From Olsenella intestinalis (GTDB lineage: Bacteria > Actinomycetota > Coriobacteriia > Coriobacteriales > Atopobiaceae): 64,000 nt of DNA. How positions within the stretch are numbered: position 1 is the stretch's first letter; the number at the start of each line of letters is the position of its first letter. The stretch lies in NCBI RefSeq assembly GCF_023276655.1, contig NZ_JALGRK010000002.1, positions 434,001 to 498,000 on the forward strand. The letters are read 5' to 3'. The notes under the pieces are model-generated. The model saw nothing but the letters and a program-made list of their open reading frames with translations, made no database searches and had not been told where the DNA came from. Positions 8,437 to 16,921 of the stretch are shown here, in pieces. The position numbers were made by a program, and so were the translations under genes.

Positions 8437-8468
8437 GAAAAAGCCCCAGCCCGCAGCGCGGACTGGGG
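8437..8468 (-). terminator. Terminator after arcD
   Basis: GCCCCAG-x-CCGC / GCGG-x-CTGGGGC stem around AGC, followed on the minus strand by TTTTTC. Confidence 0.88.
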
Positions 8469-8482
8469 CCGAGAGGCATCTC

Positions 8483-9925
8483 CTAGAAGACGGCGATGAA
8501 GCCGGTGGCAACCATGGGGATGCTGACGAGACCGAGGATCGCGACGATGACAGCAGCGATGACCTCGCCCTTGGACATGCCACTTCCGGCCTCCTTGCGC
8601 GCCTTGGCGTAGAAGATGAAGCCGGGGATGTAGCCGAGGCAGGCCAGGAGCATGAAGGCCCAGCCGGAGAGGATGACGGTGACGACCTGGAAGGCGACGG
8701 CGATCACGCCGAAGACGACGTTGAGGACGTCGTGGTCCTGGACGCCGATCTTCACCTGGTAGGCGGCCGCGAGGGTCCAGCTGATGATGATCGTGACCGT
8801 GCACATGCTGATGGCGAACGTGTAGGCATCGGCAGCAAAGCTGGAGACGATAAAGAACACCTGGGTGCAGACGCCGACGATGATGAGGGCCATCTGCGGG
8901 GCGCCCTTCTTGTTCATCTTGTTCCAGCTGGCGGGCAGCAGGTGCTCGTTGCTCATGTCGCTGGAGGTCTCGGCAGGCAGCATCGTGAAGGAGAGCCAGG
9001 AGCCGAGGACGCTGACGATGATGGCGACGCTCAGGAAGGTGCCACCCCAACCGGGGGCGAGCTTCTCAAAGACCGTGACGGTCGCGGGGCTAGGTGCGGC
9101 GACGAGCTCCTCGTAGGGCATGACGCCGTAGGGAAGCACAGACGCGCCGATGTAGAGGACGAGAAGGACGAGGAGGCCGATGATCGTGGCCTTGCCGACG
9201 TCGCTCTTGCGCTCGGCACGGGCGCTCATGACGCAGGCGCCCTCGATGCCGATGAACATCCACATCATGATGAGCAGGCAGTTGATGACCTGGGTGCCAA
9301 GGTCACCAAGCTCTACGCCCGCCTCGTTCATAAGCACCACGTTGCGCTCCATCGTGCCCCAGAAGTCGGCAGTGAAGACGCCGGCATTGAAGGAGATGAT
9401 GCAGAAGCCGATGAAGACGAGAATCGAGGCGACCTTGACGACCATGACGACGGCGTTCAGGGTGGCAGCGCTCTCGACGCCGTTGATGACGAGGAAGGTG
9501 ATGATCCAGAGGATGACGGAGACCGCCACGATCGCCATCACGTTCGGGTTGCCGGCCTCGCCGGTGCTGAAGATGTCGGGCATGGCGCCGGCGAGGGTCT
9601 GGGCGACCATCGTGGCGAAGCCGACGTTGCCGAGCCATGCGGAGAGCCAGTAGCCCCAGCCGCTGAGGAAGCCGGAGAACGGGCCGAAGCCCTCGGTCGC
9701 ATACTGGAACAGACCGTTGATCTCAGGCCTCTTGGCGCCAAGGTTGGCGAGGGCGAGAGCCAGGAACAGGAAGCCGAGACCAGCGATCAGCCAGGAGACG
9801 AGAGCACCACCGGGGCTCGCAGCGTTTGCGAGCTGACCGGCCGTGGCGAACACGCCCGAGCCGATGCAGGAGCTGACAACCATGCCGACGAGGGCGATGA
9901 GCCCCAGTCCCTTCTTGTCGGACAT
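8483..9925 (-). CDS. arcD: APC-superfamily arginine/ornithine antiporter
   Basis: 480 residues and about 12-13 membrane segments. The N-terminus KKGLGLIALVGMVVSSCIG is the typical first helix of the basic amino acid/polyamine antiporter group. In the arginine deiminase pathway such proteins exchange arginine for ornithine across the membrane at no energy cost. ATG 9925 has GGAGG ten bases upstream; an upstream extension to 9976 lacks a site. It is downstream of arcB but separated by a strong terminator, so partial read-through or a separate promoter is expected. Confidence 0.85.
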   Translation of the reverse strand: MSDKKGLGLIALVGMVVSSCIGSGVFATAGQLANAASPGGALVSWLIAGLGFLFLALALANLGAKRPEINGLFQYATEGFGPFSGFLSGWGYWLSAWLGNVGFATMVAQTLAGAMPDIFSTGEAGNPNVMAIVAVSVILWIITFLVINGVESAATLNAVVMVVKVASILVFIGFCIISFNAGVFTADFWGTMERNVVLMNEAGVELGDLGTQVINCLLIMMWMFIGIEGACVMSARAERKSDVGKATIIGLLVLLVLYIGASVLPYGVMPYEELVAAPSPATVTVFEKLAPGWGGTFLSVAIIVSVLGSWLSFTMLPAETSSDMSNEHLLPASWNKMNKKGAPQMALIIVGVCTQVFFIVSSFAADAYTFAISMCTVTIIISWTLAAAYQVKIGVQDHDVLNVVFGVIAVAFQVVTVILSGWAFMLLACLGYIPGFIFYAKARKEAGSGMSKGEVIAAVIVAILGLVSIPMVATGFIAVF

Positions 9926-10061
9926 CGATGAACCTCCAATGCATAGTGCGAACAGGACACGCCCCAACAGGGACAAACGTCAGACGGCCGACGACCACAA
10001 GACGCATGTCCGATGGCCAATCACGACGACAAAACACAGAGAAACCATTGTTTAGTTGGCA

Positions 10062-10095
10062 AATAAAAAAGGGGCGCCGCGCAATGCGGCGCCCC
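10062..10095 (-). terminator. Terminator between arcB and arcD
   Basis: GGGGCGCCGC and GCGGCGCCCC form a perfect 10-bp stem with a five-base loop, followed on the minus strand by TTTTTTATTT. Confidence 0.92.
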
Positions 10096-10110
10096 GAAAG
10101 GCACAACCTC

Positions 10111-11106
10111 TTACTTGAGGGTGGCGTACATGACAGCCTTGATGGTGTGCATGCGGTTCTCGGCCTCGTCGAAAACCTTGGAAGCGCGGGACTCGAAGAC
10201 CTCGTCCGTGACCTCCATCTCGGTGATGCCGAACTTCTTCGCAACCTCGGCACCCTTGGTGGTCTTGGTGTCGTGGAAGGAGGGCAGGCAGTGCAGGAAG
10301 ATGCAGTCGTCCTGAGCCTGGGCCATGACGTCGGAGGTGACGCGGTAGGGCTCCATCAGAGGGATGCGCTCCTTGTAGAGCTCGTCGGGCTCGCCCATGG
10401 ACACCCAGATGTCGGTGTAGATGGCGGAAGCGTCCTTGACGCCCTCGTGGACATCCTCGGTGATCTTGATCGTGGAGCCGTTCTCCGCGGCGATGGCGCG
10501 GCACTGCTCGACGAGGGCAGCCTCGGGCATGTTGGCCTTGGGGCCACAAGCGACGAAGTTCACGCCCAGCTTGGCGCAGACGACCATGAGGGAGTTGCCG
10601 ACGTTGTTGCCAGCGTCGCCCATGAAGGTGAGGGTGCGGCCCTTGATGTCGTTGTTGAAGTTCTCCTTGAAGGTAAGGATGTCAGCGAGCATCTGCGTGG
10701 GGTGGAACTCGTTGGTGAGGCCGTTCCACACGGGGACGCCGGCGTAGTGAGCGAGCTCCTCGACCTTCTCCTGCTCGAAGCCACGGTACTCGATGCCGTC
10801 GAACATGCGGCCGAGGACGCGAGCGGTGTCGGCGATGGACTCCTTGTGGCCCATCTGGGAGCCGGAGGGATCAAGGTAGGTGACGCCCATGCCGAGGTCG
10901 TAGGCGCCGACCTCGAAGGAGCAACGGGTGCGCGTGGAGGTCTTCTCGAAGAGAAGGGCGACGTTCTTGCCCTCGAGGTAACGGTGAGGGATGCCGGCGC
11001 GCTTCATGTTCTTGAAGTCGACGGAGAGGTCGAGCAGGTAGTTGATCTCCTCGGGGGTGAAGTCGAGGAGCTTCAGGAAGTGACGACCACGAAGGTTAAC
11101 GCCCAT
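10111..11106 (-). CDS. arcB: Catabolic ornithine carbamoyltransferase
   Basis: 331 residues. Second enzyme of the arginine deiminase pathway: phosphorolysis of citrulline to ornithine and carbamoyl phosphate in the cytosol. The carbamoyl-phosphate loop [10 protein letters not shown] lies near residue 56; the ornithine signature HCLPSFHD lies near residue 270 (the usual form is HCLPAFHD). ATG 11106 is preceded by AAAGGAT. It follows arcA after a 103-base gap that has a hairpin but no T tract, so arcA-arcB are probably co-transcribed. A carbamate kinase gene (arcC), the ATP-forming step, is not in this window. Confidence 0.94.
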   Translation of the reverse strand: MGVNLRGRHFLKLLDFTPEEINYLLDLSVDFKNMKRAGIPHRYLEGKNVALLFEKTSTRTRCSFEVGAYDLGMGVTYLDPSGSQMGHKESIADTARVLGRMFDGIEYRGFEQEKVEELAHYAGVPVWNGLTNEFHPTQMLADILTFKENFNNDIKGRTLTFMGDAGNNVGNSLMVVCAKLGVNFVACGPKANMPEAALVEQCRAIAAENGSTIKITEDVHEGVKDASAIYTDIWVSMGEPDELYKERIPLMEPYRVTSDVMAQAQDDCIFLHCLPSFHDTKTTKGAEVAKKFGITEMEVTDEVFESRASKVFDEAENRMHTIKAVMYATLK

Positions 11107-11163
11107 GTTCTAGATCCTTTCGATGTTTCTTTGCGCCGATGGCGCCAGGTACAAACATTCAGA

Positions 11164-11191
11164 GTCCGGAGGTGCTTGCGCACCCCCGGAC
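11164..11191 (-). other. Hairpin in the arcA-arcB gap
   Basis: GTCCGG...CCGGAC arms enclose a GGTG/CACC inner stem with one bulge. There is no T tract, so this may be an mRNA-processing or stability element rather than a terminator. Confidence 0.5.
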
Positions 11192-11209
11192 GGTGAATCA
11201 AAGAGAGAC

Positions 11210-12451
11210 TTAGATGTCCTCGCGAGCGAAGGGCATGCTCATGCAGCGGGGGCCACCACGGCCGCGGGAGAGCTCCGCGGACGGAACGACGATGAGGTCC
11301 AGGCCCTCCTTGTAGAGGACGTCGTTGGTGACGGAGTTGCGCTGGTAGACGCAAATCTTGCCAGGAGCGACGCAGAGGGTGTTGGAGCCATCGTTCCACT
11401 GCTCGCGAGCAGCCGCGACGGGGTCGCCGCCACCGCACTTGATGAGCTTGACGGCATCGAGGCCGAGGGCCTTGGCGAGAATGTTCTCGAGGGTGTCAAC
11501 CATCTCCTCGATCTTGAGCTCGCCGTCGACGGCGCCCTTGGTGATCTTGAAGACCTGGAGGGTGCCCATGATGCCCGGGTGGATGGTGAACTTGTCGACG
11601 TCGATCTGCGTGAAGACGGTGTCGAGGTGCATGAAGGCACGGGACGCCGGGATGTTGAAGGCGTAGATCGTGTCGATCTCGCAGCCCTTGTCGCCCCAGA
11701 ACATGTTGCGGGCGAGGGAGTCAATGGCAGCAGCCTGCGTACGCTGGGAGATGCCAATGGCCAGGGTGTGGGCGTTGAGGTTCAGGACGTCGCCGCCCTC
11801 GGTGTGGTAGGCGCTGTCGCGACGGTACCAGAGGGGAGCGTCCTTGTACTCGGGGTGATCGCGGAAGATGTACTTGCCGAGAAGGGTCTCGCGGTTACGC
11901 GTGACGGAGTACATGTGGTTGAGGTTGACGCCCTTGCCGACGATCGCGAACGGGTCGCGAGTGAAGTAGGTGTTGGGCATCGGGTCGATCAGGAGGTCGG
12001 TGACGGCGTCCTGGTCGTCGACGATCGCGGAGAGGCTGCCGGAGCCGTGGGGAATGTCGAGCTCGTTCTTGCGGATGCCGGCGATGCACTTCTCGACGAA
12101 GGCCTGGGTGTCGGTGATGGAGTCCATGAACTCCTTCACGGCAGCGCGGGTGTTGTGGCCGCGCAGGCCGGACTCGTCAAGCCACTGCTCGGTGAACTCG
12201 TCACGGGAGCCAGCGGCGTCGAGAGCCTCGGCGGTGAGCTTCTCGAGGTAGAGAACCTCAACACCCTCGTTGCGGAGGAGCTCCGCAAACTTGTCGTGCT
12301 CCGCCTGTGCGACCTCCAGGAAGGGGATGTCGTCGAACAGAAGGCGCTCAAGGTCGTCGGGGGTGAGGTTCAGAAGCTCCTCGCCGGGACGATGAAGGCA
12401 GACCTTCTTCAGGGGGCCAATTTCGCTGTGGACGTAGAGCCCGTTAGCCAT
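11210..12451 (-). CDS. arcA: Arginine deiminase
   Basis: 413 residues. Hydrolyses arginine to citrulline and ammonia, first step of the arginine deiminase pathway, cytosolic. Recognised by the N-terminal HSEIGPLKKVCLHRPG, the FTRDPF segment (catalytic Asp), HTEGGD, and the C-terminal RGRGGPRCMSMP with the nucleophilic Cys at residue 403. ATG 12451 follows GGAGGAAC; the frame is open upstream to 12688 but that part lacks any family similarity. A 560-base control region precedes it. Confidence 0.96.
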   Translation of the reverse strand: MANGLYVHSEIGPLKKVCLHRPGEELLNLTPDDLERLLFDDIPFLEVAQAEHDKFAELLRNEGVEVLYLEKLTAEALDAAGSRDEFTEQWLDESGLRGHNTRAAVKEFMDSITDTQAFVEKCIAGIRKNELDIPHGSGSLSAIVDDQDAVTDLLIDPMPNTYFTRDPFAIVGKGVNLNHMYSVTRNRETLLGKYIFRDHPEYKDAPLWYRRDSAYHTEGGDVLNLNAHTLAIGISQRTQAAAIDSLARNMFWGDKGCEIDTIYAFNIPASRAFMHLDTVFTQIDVDKFTIHPGIMGTLQVFKITKGAVDGELKIEEMVDTLENILAKALGLDAVKLIKCGGGDPVAAAREQWNDGSNTLCVAPGKICVYQRNSVTNDVLYKEGLDLIVVPSAELSRGRGGPRCMSMPFAREDI

Positions 12452-13015
12452 GGTTCCTCCCACTCCTTTCGTGCCAGAAGACTTCTTCCGACACACGAAT
12501 CTAATACTCTGCAGCCGGATCTGAGGGCGCCGGAGGCACTCTGGCTCCGCTGCAGTACCAACAATAACGCCAAAAGCGAATATATCCAATATCAATTTGA
12601 AATTTTTTTCACAGCGCCCCTCGGGAGGGGGAACGGTAGCATCTGGCCTACAGACGGTAGGAAGATATGAATATCGCGTTGAGGGCATGGCTTCTACCTG
12701 CGCTAATTTAACGCTCAGGCGAGAAAAGCATACCGTTCAGGCTTCCCGGCAAGCCGAAAAACGGAGGACTGGAACGCTCTCGACACAGTTTGGAAATATA
12801 CATGTTTAGAGAATAGAATCGCGATTTTATGTAACAGGGAACAACTTTCCGAAGAACCTTTCATATAGGGGTATATCGACCTTCGAAAACCAGGCGCCAG
12901 CCGAGATGCGATGAAATCGGGCTCGGGAGGACGTCTCGACGCACGCCCTCGGCGATAATGCCCATAGCGAATGCCGCGCGAGGCGGCAAGGGACTCCGGA
13001 AGGTGGGTAGCAATA
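12452..13015. promoter_or_regulatory. Control region between arcA and the RNA methyltransferase gene
   Basis: 564 bases without a gene between divergent genes, with A+T-rich stretches (12570-12610 and 12790-12880). It contains a CCCCT-CGGG-AGGGG hairpin (12617-12630), a GAACGGTA copy on the plus strand (12631-12638), the block shared with the yfcC region, and a two-part palindrome CCGTT-GGCTT / AAGCC-AACGG (12733-12764). TATTAG (minus, 12506-12501) could be the arcA -10 but lacks a -35 partner. Confidence 0.55.
12729..12798 (-). promoter_or_regulatory. Motif block shared with the yfcC control region (copy 2)
   Basis: GAACGGTATG on the minus strand (12738-12729) and CAGTTTGGAAATA on the plus strand (12786-12798) repeat strings found at 6966-7013. 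GAACGGTATG overlaps a palindrome whose arms are CCGTT/AACGG and GGCTT/AAGCC. Confidence 0.4.
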
Positions 13016-14329
13016 GTGCGCCTTGAGATAGAGAGAATGGCCTACGGCGCCGACGCGATCGCGCGCGACGAGGCCGGAAAGACCGTGTTCGTGGCGGGCG
13101 GCGTTCCCGGCGACGTCGTCGAGGCCGAGGTCACGTCCGAGGCAAGCAGCTACTCCCGCGCGCGTGTGACCGAGGTGCTCGAGCCCTCCGCGGACCGCGT
13201 ACGTCCTGCCTGCCCCTACGCCGACGTCTGCGGCGGATGCCCCTGGGCGCACATGGCCTACGACGCGCAGGCGCGCGCCAAGCGCGAGGGCGTCGTGGAC
13301 GCCCTCAGGCGCATCGGGCACTTCGATCCCGAGCGGGCCGACGAGCTCGTGGGCACGCTCCTCTCCCCCTCCGACGAGTGGGGCTACCGCAACAAGATCG
13401 AGCTCGCGTTCGAGCGCGGGCCCAAGCGCGTGACCATCGGCATGCACGGCGCCGGCGACGCGGGCGTCGTGAAGGTGGGAGCCTGCGCCCTTCTCGACAA
13501 GAAGTTCCAGAAGATGCCCAAGGCCGTGTCGGGCGCGCTCACGTACCTCGCGAACTCGCACGGCATCAGGCTCGACCGCGTGGGCATCAGGGCGTCCAGG
13601 CGCACCGGCGAGGTCGAGGTCGCGCTCTGGACGCAGCCGGGGCCGTTCCCGCGCGCGCAGGCGGCCAAGATCCTCGGCGACGCGGCCAAGACCACCTCGG
13701 TCGTGCGCGTGATGGTGAAGGGGCCGACCAAGGCCCGCCGGATCGTGGGCGTCGAGCGCCTCTCGGGCAAGGGCAGCTGGGGCGAGCAGATCGCGGGCGA
13801 GCGCATGGCCGTGAGCGCCCCGTCGTTCTTCCAGGTCAACACCGTCGCGGCGGAGAGGCTCGTCGAGCTCGTACTCGAGGGGCTGGCGCCCGGCGAGGGC
13901 GACGAGGCTATGGACCTCTACTGCGGCGCGGGCACCTTCACGCTCCCGCTGGCGAGAAGAGCCTCCTTCGTCTCTGCGGTCGAGTCCTACGGCCCGGCCG
14001 TGCGCGACCTCAGGCGCAACCTCGAGTGCGCGCACCTCGAGAACGTGGACGCCCAGGGCGGCGACGCGGGCCGCGAGTTCCCCGACACCGACGCCGACGT
14101 GATCGTGGTCGACCCGCCGCGCGCGGGCCTCGCCGAGGAGGTCGTGGCCAAGCTGAGCAAGCAGCCGGCGCGCGCCATCGCCTACGTGTCCTGCGACCCG
14201 GCCACGCTCGCGCGCGACCTCGCTCGCTTCGAGGAGGCCGGCACCTTCGAGGTCGCGTCCGTCACGCCCGTGGACCTCTTCCCGCAGACCTTCCACGTCG
14301 AGAACGTCTGCATCCTGCGCCGCCGCTAG
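13016..14329 (+). CDS. TrmA/RumA-family RNA uracil-C5 methyltransferase
   Basis: 437 residues. SAM-dependent methylation of a uridine in rRNA or tRNA; the exact target cannot be told from sequence. Order of parts: N-terminal TRAM-like segment, an iron-sulfur cysteine set (CPYADVCGGCPW plus the Cys in VGACALL), then the methyltransferase fold with FFQVNT, DLYCGAGTF, VDPPRAGL and the catalytic-Cys segment YVSCDPATLARDL. The GTG at 13016 is preferred because GGAAGGTGGG lies eight bases before it; the frame extends to an ATG at 12971 without a good site. One copy of the CGAGAAGAGC repeat lies inside it (13953-13962), where it forces two AGA Arg codons. Confidence 0.88.
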   Translation: MRLEIERMAYGADAIARDEAGKTVFVAGGVPGDVVEAEVTSEASSYSRARVTEVLEPSADRVRPACPYADVCGGCPWAHMAYDAQARAKREGVVDALRRIGHFDPERADELVGTLLSPSDEWGYRNKIELAFERGPKRVTIGMHGAGDAGVVKVGACALLDKKFQKMPKAVSGALTYLANSHGIRLDRVGIRASRRTGEVEVALWTQPGPFPRAQAAKILGDAAKTTSVVRVMVKGPTKARRIVGVERLSGKGSWGEQIAGERMAVSAPSFFQVNTVAAERLVELVLEGLAPGEGDEAMDLYCGAGTFTLPLARRASFVSAVESYGPAVRDLRRNLECAHLENVDAQGGDAGREFPDTDADVIVVDPPRAGLAEEVVAKLSKQPARAIAYVSCDPATLARDLARFEEAGTFEVASVTPVDLFPQTFHVENVCILRRR

Positions 14330-14379
14330 CCGCGGCGCGCGACAATGGGTCCCACAGGGCAACGAGGTCGGGAGGAAGC

Positions 14380-15186
14380 ATGAGGAAGACGGCACTTTCC
14401 GTTGCGCTCGCCTGCACGCTTGCGGCGGGCCTCGGCGCCTGCGCGCAGCAGCCGCAGCAACAGCAGACTCAGCAGGGCGAGCAACAGGGCCAGCAGCAAC
14501 AGTCGCAGCAGGCACAGGGCCAGACCCAAGACGCGCAGGCAGCAACGTCGCGCGAGGGCTTCTCGGTGCGCGAGATCTCCGACGACCTCTTCGAGCGCAT
14601 GCGCAGCGGCCGCACCTACAAGGACGACTGCGTGGTGCCCCGCGAGGACCTGAGATACCTGACCGTGCTGCACAAGGACAAGGCCGGCAACACCCACCAG
14701 GGCGAGATGGTCTGCCACAAGCTCATCGCGCAGGACGTGCTCGAGATCTTCGAGCGGCTCTACGACGCCGGCTACCCCATCGAGCGCATGGTCCTGCCCG
14801 ACAACTACCTGGCCGACGACGAGACCATGATGCGCGACAACAACTCGTCGTGCTTCAACTTCCGCTTCATCTCGCACACCAACAAGGTCTCGAAGCACGG
14901 CCTGGGCATGGCGGTCGACATCAACACGCTCTACAACCCGTACCACAAGGTGGTCACGGCCGAGGACGGGAGCCAGACCGAGGTGATCGAGCCCGCCACG
15001 GGGGCGCCCTACCTCGACCGCGACCAGGACTTCGACTACAAGATCGAGAAGGGCGACCTCTGCTACCAGCTCTTTCTCGAGAAGGGCTTCGAATGGGGCG
15101 GCGACTGGGAGGACCGCAAGGACTACCAGCACTTCGAGCTGCCCACGAGCGTGACCGACACCTACGCGCAGGCCTACGCCAGGTAG
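14380..15186 (+). CDS. Lipoprotein with M15-type D-Ala-D-Ala carboxypeptidase domain
   Basis: 268 residues. A lipoprotein signal peptide ends in LGAC at residue 21. It is followed by ~35 residues of almost pure Gln with a few Ala and Glu, a flexible tether. The C-terminal domain carries the M15 zinc signature: SKHGLGMAVDIN (His and Asp) and WEDRKDYQHFEL (second His). Members trim peptidoglycan stem peptides outside the membrane. ATG 14380 has GGAGGA directly upstream. The gap from the methyltransferase is only 50 bases with no terminator, so co-transcription is possible. Confidence 0.85.
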   Translation: MRKTALSVALACTLAAGLGACAQQPQQQQTQQGEQQGQQQQSQQAQGQTQDAQAATSREGFSVREISDDLFERMRSGRTYKDDCVVPREDLRYLTVLHKDKAGNTHQGEMVCHKLIAQDVLEIFERLYDAGYPIERMVLPDNYLADDETMMRDNNSSCFNFRFISHTNKVSKHGLGMAVDINTLYNPYHKVVTAEDGSQTEVIEPATGAPYLDRDQDFDYKIEKGDLCYQLFLEKGFEWGGDWEDRKDYQHFELPTSVTDTYAQAYAR

Positions 15187-15235
15187 GCGACAACGCACAA
15201 CCAGGCGGGACCGCCCGCCACGTAAGGAGAAGAGC

Positions 15236-15862
15236 TTGATACTCGCATCAGGATCGCCCAGGCGCCGAGAAATCCTCGAGGACCTCGGCATCTCCCCCAT
15301 CGTCCGCCCCGCCGACGTCGACGAGACGCCGCGCGAGGGCGAGTCGCCCACGGAGCTCGTCGAGCGCCTCGCGTGCGCCAAGGCCGAGGCCTGCGCGGCA
15401 GACCTTCCCGCCGAGCTCGCCGGCCAGACCGTGCTCGCCGCCGACACGATCGTATGGCGCGAGGGCGGCCACGCGCTCGGCAAGCCCGCAAACGACGACC
15501 AGGCCCGAGCCATGCTCGAGGAGCTCTCAGGCGCCACACACCACGTCTCCACGGGCGTCTGCCTGCTCGTCCGCTCGGGCGGCCGAGAAGAGCGCGTCTC
15601 CTTCCACGAGACCACCGACGTGCGCTTCCGCACCCTCTCGGCCGAAGAGATTGGCGCCTACGTCCGCTCGGGCGAGCCGGCAGACAAGGCGGGCTCCTAC
15701 GGCATCCAGGGACTGGGGCGCCTGCTCGTCTCCGGCATCGAGGGCGACTACTACAATGTTGTGGGCCTCCCCGTGACGCGCACGCTCTGCGAGCTCGACC
15801 GCGTGCTCGAGCGACGGGGCGGCGACGAGAACATCACACGGATACTGGAGGGACTCAGATGA
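15236..15862 (+). CDS. maf: Maf-family nucleotide pyrophosphatase
   Basis: 208 residues. Maf proteins hydrolyse non-canonical or modified nucleoside triphosphates and were linked to septum formation. The start MILASGSPRR is the family signature, with the catalytic ADTIV segment near residue 67 and a KAGSYGIQG block. Translation begins at a TTG preceded by AAGGAG; that ribosome site overlaps a GGAGAAGAGC copy of the genome repeat. The gene overlaps the next one by four bases (ATGA). Confidence 0.9.
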   Translation: MILASGSPRRREILEDLGISPIVRPADVDETPREGESPTELVERLACAKAEACAADLPAELAGQTVLAADTIVWREGGHALGKPANDDQARAMLEELSGATHHVSTGVCLLVRSGGREERVSFHETTDVRFRTLSAEEIGAYVRSGEPADKAGSYGIQGLGRLLVSGIEGDYYNVVGLPVTRTLCELDRVLERRGGDENITRILEGLR

Positions 15863-16833
15863 GCACAATCCGCGGAGCCGAGGCCATCTCGGGCGTGTAC
15901 GCCGCAAACGTGACCATGGAGGACGGCGCTTCCGGCTGCACCGTCATCGTCTGCCCCAAGGGCGCCACCGGCGGCGTCGACGTGCGCGGCGGCGCGCCCG
16001 CGACCCGCGAGACCGACCTGCTGCGCCCCGAGGAGACCGTCAACGTCCTGCACGCCGTCGTCCTCTCGGGCGGCAGCGCCTTTGGCCTGGCCACCTCCTG
16101 CGGCGTCGCCGAGGAGCTCGAGCGCCGCGGCATCGGCCTCAACGTGGGCGTCGGTGTCGTCCCCATCGTGAGCTCCGCCTGCCTCTTCGACCTCATGGTC
16201 GGCGACCCCAAGGTTCGCCCCTCGGCCAACGAGGGCGCCGAGGCAGTTCGCGTCGCGCTGGACGAGAAGAGCACGCTCGCCAGCGGAAACGTGGGTGCGG
16301 GCTGCGGCTGCAGCGTGGGCAAGCTCGCCGGCCCCGACCACGCCATGAAGGCGGGGCTCGGTCAGGCCGTCGCCCACGAGGGCCCGCTGGCCTGCGCCGC
16401 CATAAGCGCCGTCAACGCGGCCGGCAACGTCCGCGACCCCGAGACCGGCGCCTGGATCGCCGGCATCACCGACGACGCGGGCGAGCACGTGGTCTCCCCC
16501 GCCGCCGCGATCTCCAACATCGCGGCCGGCGCCGCCAGGCTCTCCTTCCGCACGAACACGACCATCTCGTGCGTCGTGACCAACGCCCGCCTCACCAAGG
16601 CCGACGCCACCAAGGTCGCCCAGATGGCCGCCGACGCCTACGCGCACGCCATCTGGCCCACCCACACCACCAACGACGGCGACACCGTCTTCGTCATGGC
16701 GACCGGCGAGGTGGACATGCCCGTCGACGTGGTGGGCGCCACGGCCACGGTCGCCCTCGAGCAGGCGATCGCCGACGCCGCCCGCAGCGCGAAGGGCGCC
16801 TACGGCCTCAAGGCGGCCTGCGACCTAGCCTAA
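15859..16833 (+). CDS. P1-family (S58) peptidase, DmpA-like
   Basis: 324 residues, cytosolic, no signal peptide. Family S58 proteins are self-cleaving N-terminal-nucleophile aminopeptidases. The pattern seen is typical of the bacterial P1 group: SGGSAFGL, GNVGAGCGC near the middle, and TNTTISCVVTNA, where the Asn-Thr bond is the likely self-cleavage site (inference). Starts at an ATG overlapping the maf stop, so translationally coupled. Substrate unknown. Confidence 0.85.
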   Translation: MSTIRGAEAISGVYAANVTMEDGASGCTVIVCPKGATGGVDVRGGAPATRETDLLRPEETVNVLHAVVLSGGSAFGLATSCGVAEELERRGIGLNVGVGVVPIVSSACLFDLMVGDPKVRPSANEGAEAVRVALDEKSTLASGNVGAGCGCSVGKLAGPDHAMKAGLGQAVAHEGPLACAAISAVNAAGNVRDPETGAWIAGITDDAGEHVVSPAAAISNIAAGAARLSFRTNTTISCVVTNARLTKADATKVAQMAADAYAHAIWPTHTTNDGDTVFVMATGEVDMPVDVVGATATVALEQAIADAARSAKGAYGLKAACDLA

Positions 16834-16843
16834 ACACACGACA

Positions 16844-16881
16844 CCGAGAAGAGCCGCGGCCTAGCCCCCGGCTCTTCTCGG
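16844..16881. terminator. Hairpin built from two inverted CGAGAAGAGC repeats
   Basis: CCGAGAAGAGCCG (16844-16856) and its exact reverse complement (16869-16881) make a perfect 13-bp stem with a 12-base loop between two convergent genes. There is no T run, but the stem ends in TCTTCTCGG. Likely a bidirectional terminator made from the repeat. Confidence 0.7.
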
Positions 16882-16921
16882 CATTAGTGCTTGTCCGCGC
16901 TCGAAACGGCTTGCATGCCCC

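Noticed and set aside
10921-11891. Near-matches of the repeat such as CGAGAAGGG and GTCTTCTCG
   Set aside because: One or more mismatches; GAG AAG GGC and similar codon strings are common in high-GC genes and were not counted.
12597-12809. Short plus-strand ORF in the arcA upstream region
   Set aside because: No ribosome site and no sensible composition; it covers the conserved motif block instead.
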